From Phytophthora sp. 'mugwort' (lineage: Eukaryota > Oomycota > Peronosporomycetes > Peronosporales > Peronosporaceae): a DNA stretch of 64,000 bases. The stretch lies in assembly GCA_033558025.1 (NCBI GenBank), contig JAUCEF010000007.1, forward strand, positions 7,316,001-7,380,000. The letters are read 5' to 3'. A program made the position numbers and the translations under genes. The notes below the pieces were generated by a model, which made no database searches, had not been told where the DNA came from, and saw only the letters and a list, made by a program, of their open reading frames with translations. Each line of letters begins with the position of its first letter. Position 1 is the first letter of the stretch. Positions 62,466 through 64,000 of this stretch are shown one piece after another.

Positions 62466-63359
62466 ATGTCGCTCGGGAACCGGTCGGACCCGGAGGCAGC
62501 GGCGCAGGACGAGGGCGACTGGGTCGCGCGGGGAGATGACGCTGCCGTATTGGCGTCATCCGACACTCAATACGCTGTATCTCCCCCAGCTTCTTCCAAC
62601 GGGCAAGTGGACGCCTCGAGAGACGAGGAGGAGGATTCCCACGCCGCGGACCTGGCAGTGCTGGGCGACGCCTGCCCGATCTGCCTGCAGACACTAGAGG
62701 ACCCTGTGATGCTCACGGCCTGCTACCACGTGTACTGTTTCGAGTGTCTGAGCACGTGGGCGCACAGTCTGGCGCTGCACGGCGTGGAGCTGCCCACATG
62801 TCCGCTGTGCAAGGCTTCGTTCCAGGACGTGTACACCAACGTGCGGAGCGAGACGGACTTCGAGGTTTTCCGCTTCCAGGGTCGGCGGTTACATGAGCAG
62901 GAAGGCAGGAGCAGACAGAGTGAGCACAATGAAAACGACCGGCAGAGACTGAGACGCCGCTCGCTCGTATACCGACGTCACATGCGCCTCGTCCGCGTGG
63001 CGGGTAAACACGTTGAAGAGTCGCACGCATTCCCAAAGATGCACAAAGTCGTCGGAGAGTACGAAGCCTGGATGGAGAGAGAATTGCACGCGTGTATTGG
63101 ACGGGATATTGATCTCACGGTGCTGCTCGCGATCATCCAGTGCTGTCTCAACAAGATTGGACTGTGTGGCACTAAGAAATGCTATGACGATCTGCAGCAA
63201 GCGCTTACGCCGTTTTTGTATGAGGATGCCAAGCATTTCGTGAGAGAGCTGGCCTTCTTTTTGGGCTCTCGACTGAACGTGGAGGCGTATGACGCTGTCG
63301 TTGAGTATCGATGTGAAAACGCTGCCGAGTGTACAAACGCGCTGTGCTGCGGCGGATGA
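62466..63359 (+). CDS. Topors-like RING-finger E3 ligase
   Basis: 297 aa from the ATG at 62466; an in-frame ATG at 62352 would add 38 residues lacking family similarity. After an acidic N-terminus comes a C3HC4 RING (about 69-117: CPICLQTLEDP, CYHVYCFECLSTW, CPLCK) followed by SFQDVYTNVRSETDFEVF, the post-RING pattern of Topors. A C-terminal helical domain contains ERELHACIGRDIDLTVLLAI and FLYEDAKHFVRELAFFLGSR, then LNVEAYDAVVEYRC, also as in Topors (F-x-M-E-A-Y-D). Animal Topors is far longer and adds SUMO-ligase regions; this is the short form with the conserved core only. Likely a nuclear ubiquitin ligase. Confidence 0.82.
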   Translation: MSLGNRSDPEAAAQDEGDWVARGDDAAVLASSDTQYAVSPPASSNGQVDASRDEEEDSHAADLAVLGDACPICLQTLEDPVMLTACYHVYCFECLSTWAHSLALHGVELPTCPLCKASFQDVYTNVRSETDFEVFRFQGRRLHEQEGRSRQSEHNENDRQRLRRRSLVYRRHMRLVRVAGKHVEESHAFPKMHKVVGEYEAWMERELHACIGRDIDLTVLLAIIQCCLNKIGLCGTKKCYDDLQQALTPFLYEDAKHFVRELAFFLGSRLNVEAYDAVVEYRCENAAECTNALCCGG

Positions 63360-63516
63360 GCAAATGGTCCTACAATGCAGATACGTGTAAAGAAAAAGGA
63401 TGCGCGGAAGCGCTTTGTGTTTATGAACTACATGTCGTACAACCAGTTGAAAGGGAAGTGATCTACCAATCAGAGCTCCGTTTTGCTGCCAGCTATTGCC
63501 CGCGTCACTCACAGGT
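63360..63516. terminator. Convergent 3' region
   Basis: 157 bp between the ends of the Topors-like gene (plus) and the aspartate carbamoyltransferase gene (minus). It must hold both 3' ends. No clear polyadenylation signal was recognised. Confidence 0.35.
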
Positions 63517-64000
63517 CTATGCCTTGCCCAGGACGAGAGCAAGGAGGGCCATACGTACATACATGCCGTTCTCCATCTGGCGGAAGTAGGCAGCACGCGG
63601 GTCGTTGTCGACTACCTCGGCGATCTCGCCAACACGCGGCAGCGGGTGCATGATGATCATCGTCGACTTGGCGTCCTTGATGGTGTCCAGGGTAATGCAG
63701 AAGCTATCCTTCACAGCGTTGTAGTCGGCCTCGTTCTCGAACCGTTCCTGACAATAAACATGCACAGAAACAGCAAGCAACGATGAGCATTAAGCACGAG
63801 TAGTTATCAGCCAACACGCCGCTTACCTTCTGTACACGAGTGACGTAGAGCACATCGGTCTGGTTAACGACCGAGTCCAGGTCAGTGGTCTCATTTTGCT
63901 GGATGCCCTGTGCTGCCAGCTCGTCGTATACATAGCGCGGCATCTTCAAGCTCTCGGGCGACACGTAGTTGAAGGTGGTGCCGTACATGGCCAGCAGCTT
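63517..64000 (-). CDS. pyrB: Aspartate carbamoyltransferase, C-terminal part (5' end beyond window)
   Basis: Second step of de novo pyrimidine synthesis: carbamoyl phosphate plus aspartate to carbamoyl aspartate. Visible exons are from beyond 64000 to 63827 and 63747-63517, with a 79-bp intron. The first carries [15 protein letters not shown] and [10 protein letters not shown]; the second continues ERF and contains the substrate-binding [16 protein letters not shown] and the family's end, [18 protein letters not shown]. The spliced RVQK-ERF matches the family exactly. It is a stand-alone enzyme at this end, with nothing of a CAD-type fusion after it. Confidence 0.93.

Noticed and set aside
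1..64000. CRISPR array, bacterial operon or prophage
   Set aside because: No regularly spaced short repeats; introns, eukaryotic families and oomycete promoter motifs exclude a prokaryotic source.

Overview
The window is eukaryotic and reads as the genome of a plant-pathogenic oomycete, most likely Phytophthora or a close relative. The reasons are: compact genes with few, very short GT-AG introns (about 67-106 bp); oomycete-type initiator motifs (TCAYTYY) a few tens of bases upstream of several start codons; a secreted RXLR-like effector; a decayed Crinkler (CRN); Polinton, pogo, MULE and Copia relics of kinds common in oomycetes; and 28-residue ankyrin-like repeats. A TBC1D31 (centriolar-satellite) gene argues for a species that still makes flagellated zoospores. 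The species cannot be fixed from sequence alone.

Layout. 1-13.2 kb is a gene-dense housekeeping block: a PX/EF-hand/DUSP ubiquitin protease (running off the left edge), a five-exon TBC1D31 homologue, a BT1-family folate/biopterin transporter and a PP2C phosphatase. 13.6-16.8 kb holds an unrecognised gene and two decayed ankyrin-repeat genes. 17-18.8 kb holds a mariner-like MITE and an RXLR-like effector with a C-terminal membrane segment. 19.2-21.6 kb is a ZNF598/Hel2 ribosome-collision E3 ligase. 22.4-31.5 kb is accessory DNA: a pogo relic, a Polinton relic (integrase plus family B polymerase) and a CRN pseudogene. 31.9-40.5 kb returns to core genes: an unrecognised protein, XRN2/Rat1 with an RGG tail, a PDZ-plus-UBA protein and a secreted SDF2-like MIR protein. 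40.7-57.6 kb is a nest of mobile elements: MITE pieces, a MULE with a nearby Ulp1-like protease, a second pogo relic, a tRNA-derived SINE head, and a 6.7-kb Copia element sitting, with an intact 5-bp target duplication, inside a dead short-chain dehydrogenase (SDR) gene. 58-64 kb is core again: a pogo/CENP-B helix-turn-helix fused to an SDR domain, Dbp10/DDX54, a Topors-like RING ligase, and the 3' end of aspartate carbamoyltransferase.

The main discovery candidate is the gene at 58157-59476. One uninterrupted reading frame joins a transposase-type DNA-binding domain to an SDR fold whose catalytic Tyr and Lys are replaced by Phe and Met. It looks like a domesticated transposase domain plus a pseudo-enzyme, possibly a nucleotide-sensing DNA-binding protein. 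A pogo relic with the same DNA-binding domain (22.4-23.3 kb) and a dead SDR paralogue that keeps the active-site Lys (49.5-50.0 kb) lie in the same window.

Several core genes share RNA and protein quality-control themes (USP, ZNF598, XRN2, Dbp10, Topors), but nothing in the sequence shows they are co-regulated. All splice sites were placed by eye from GT-AG signals, reading phase and family conservation.
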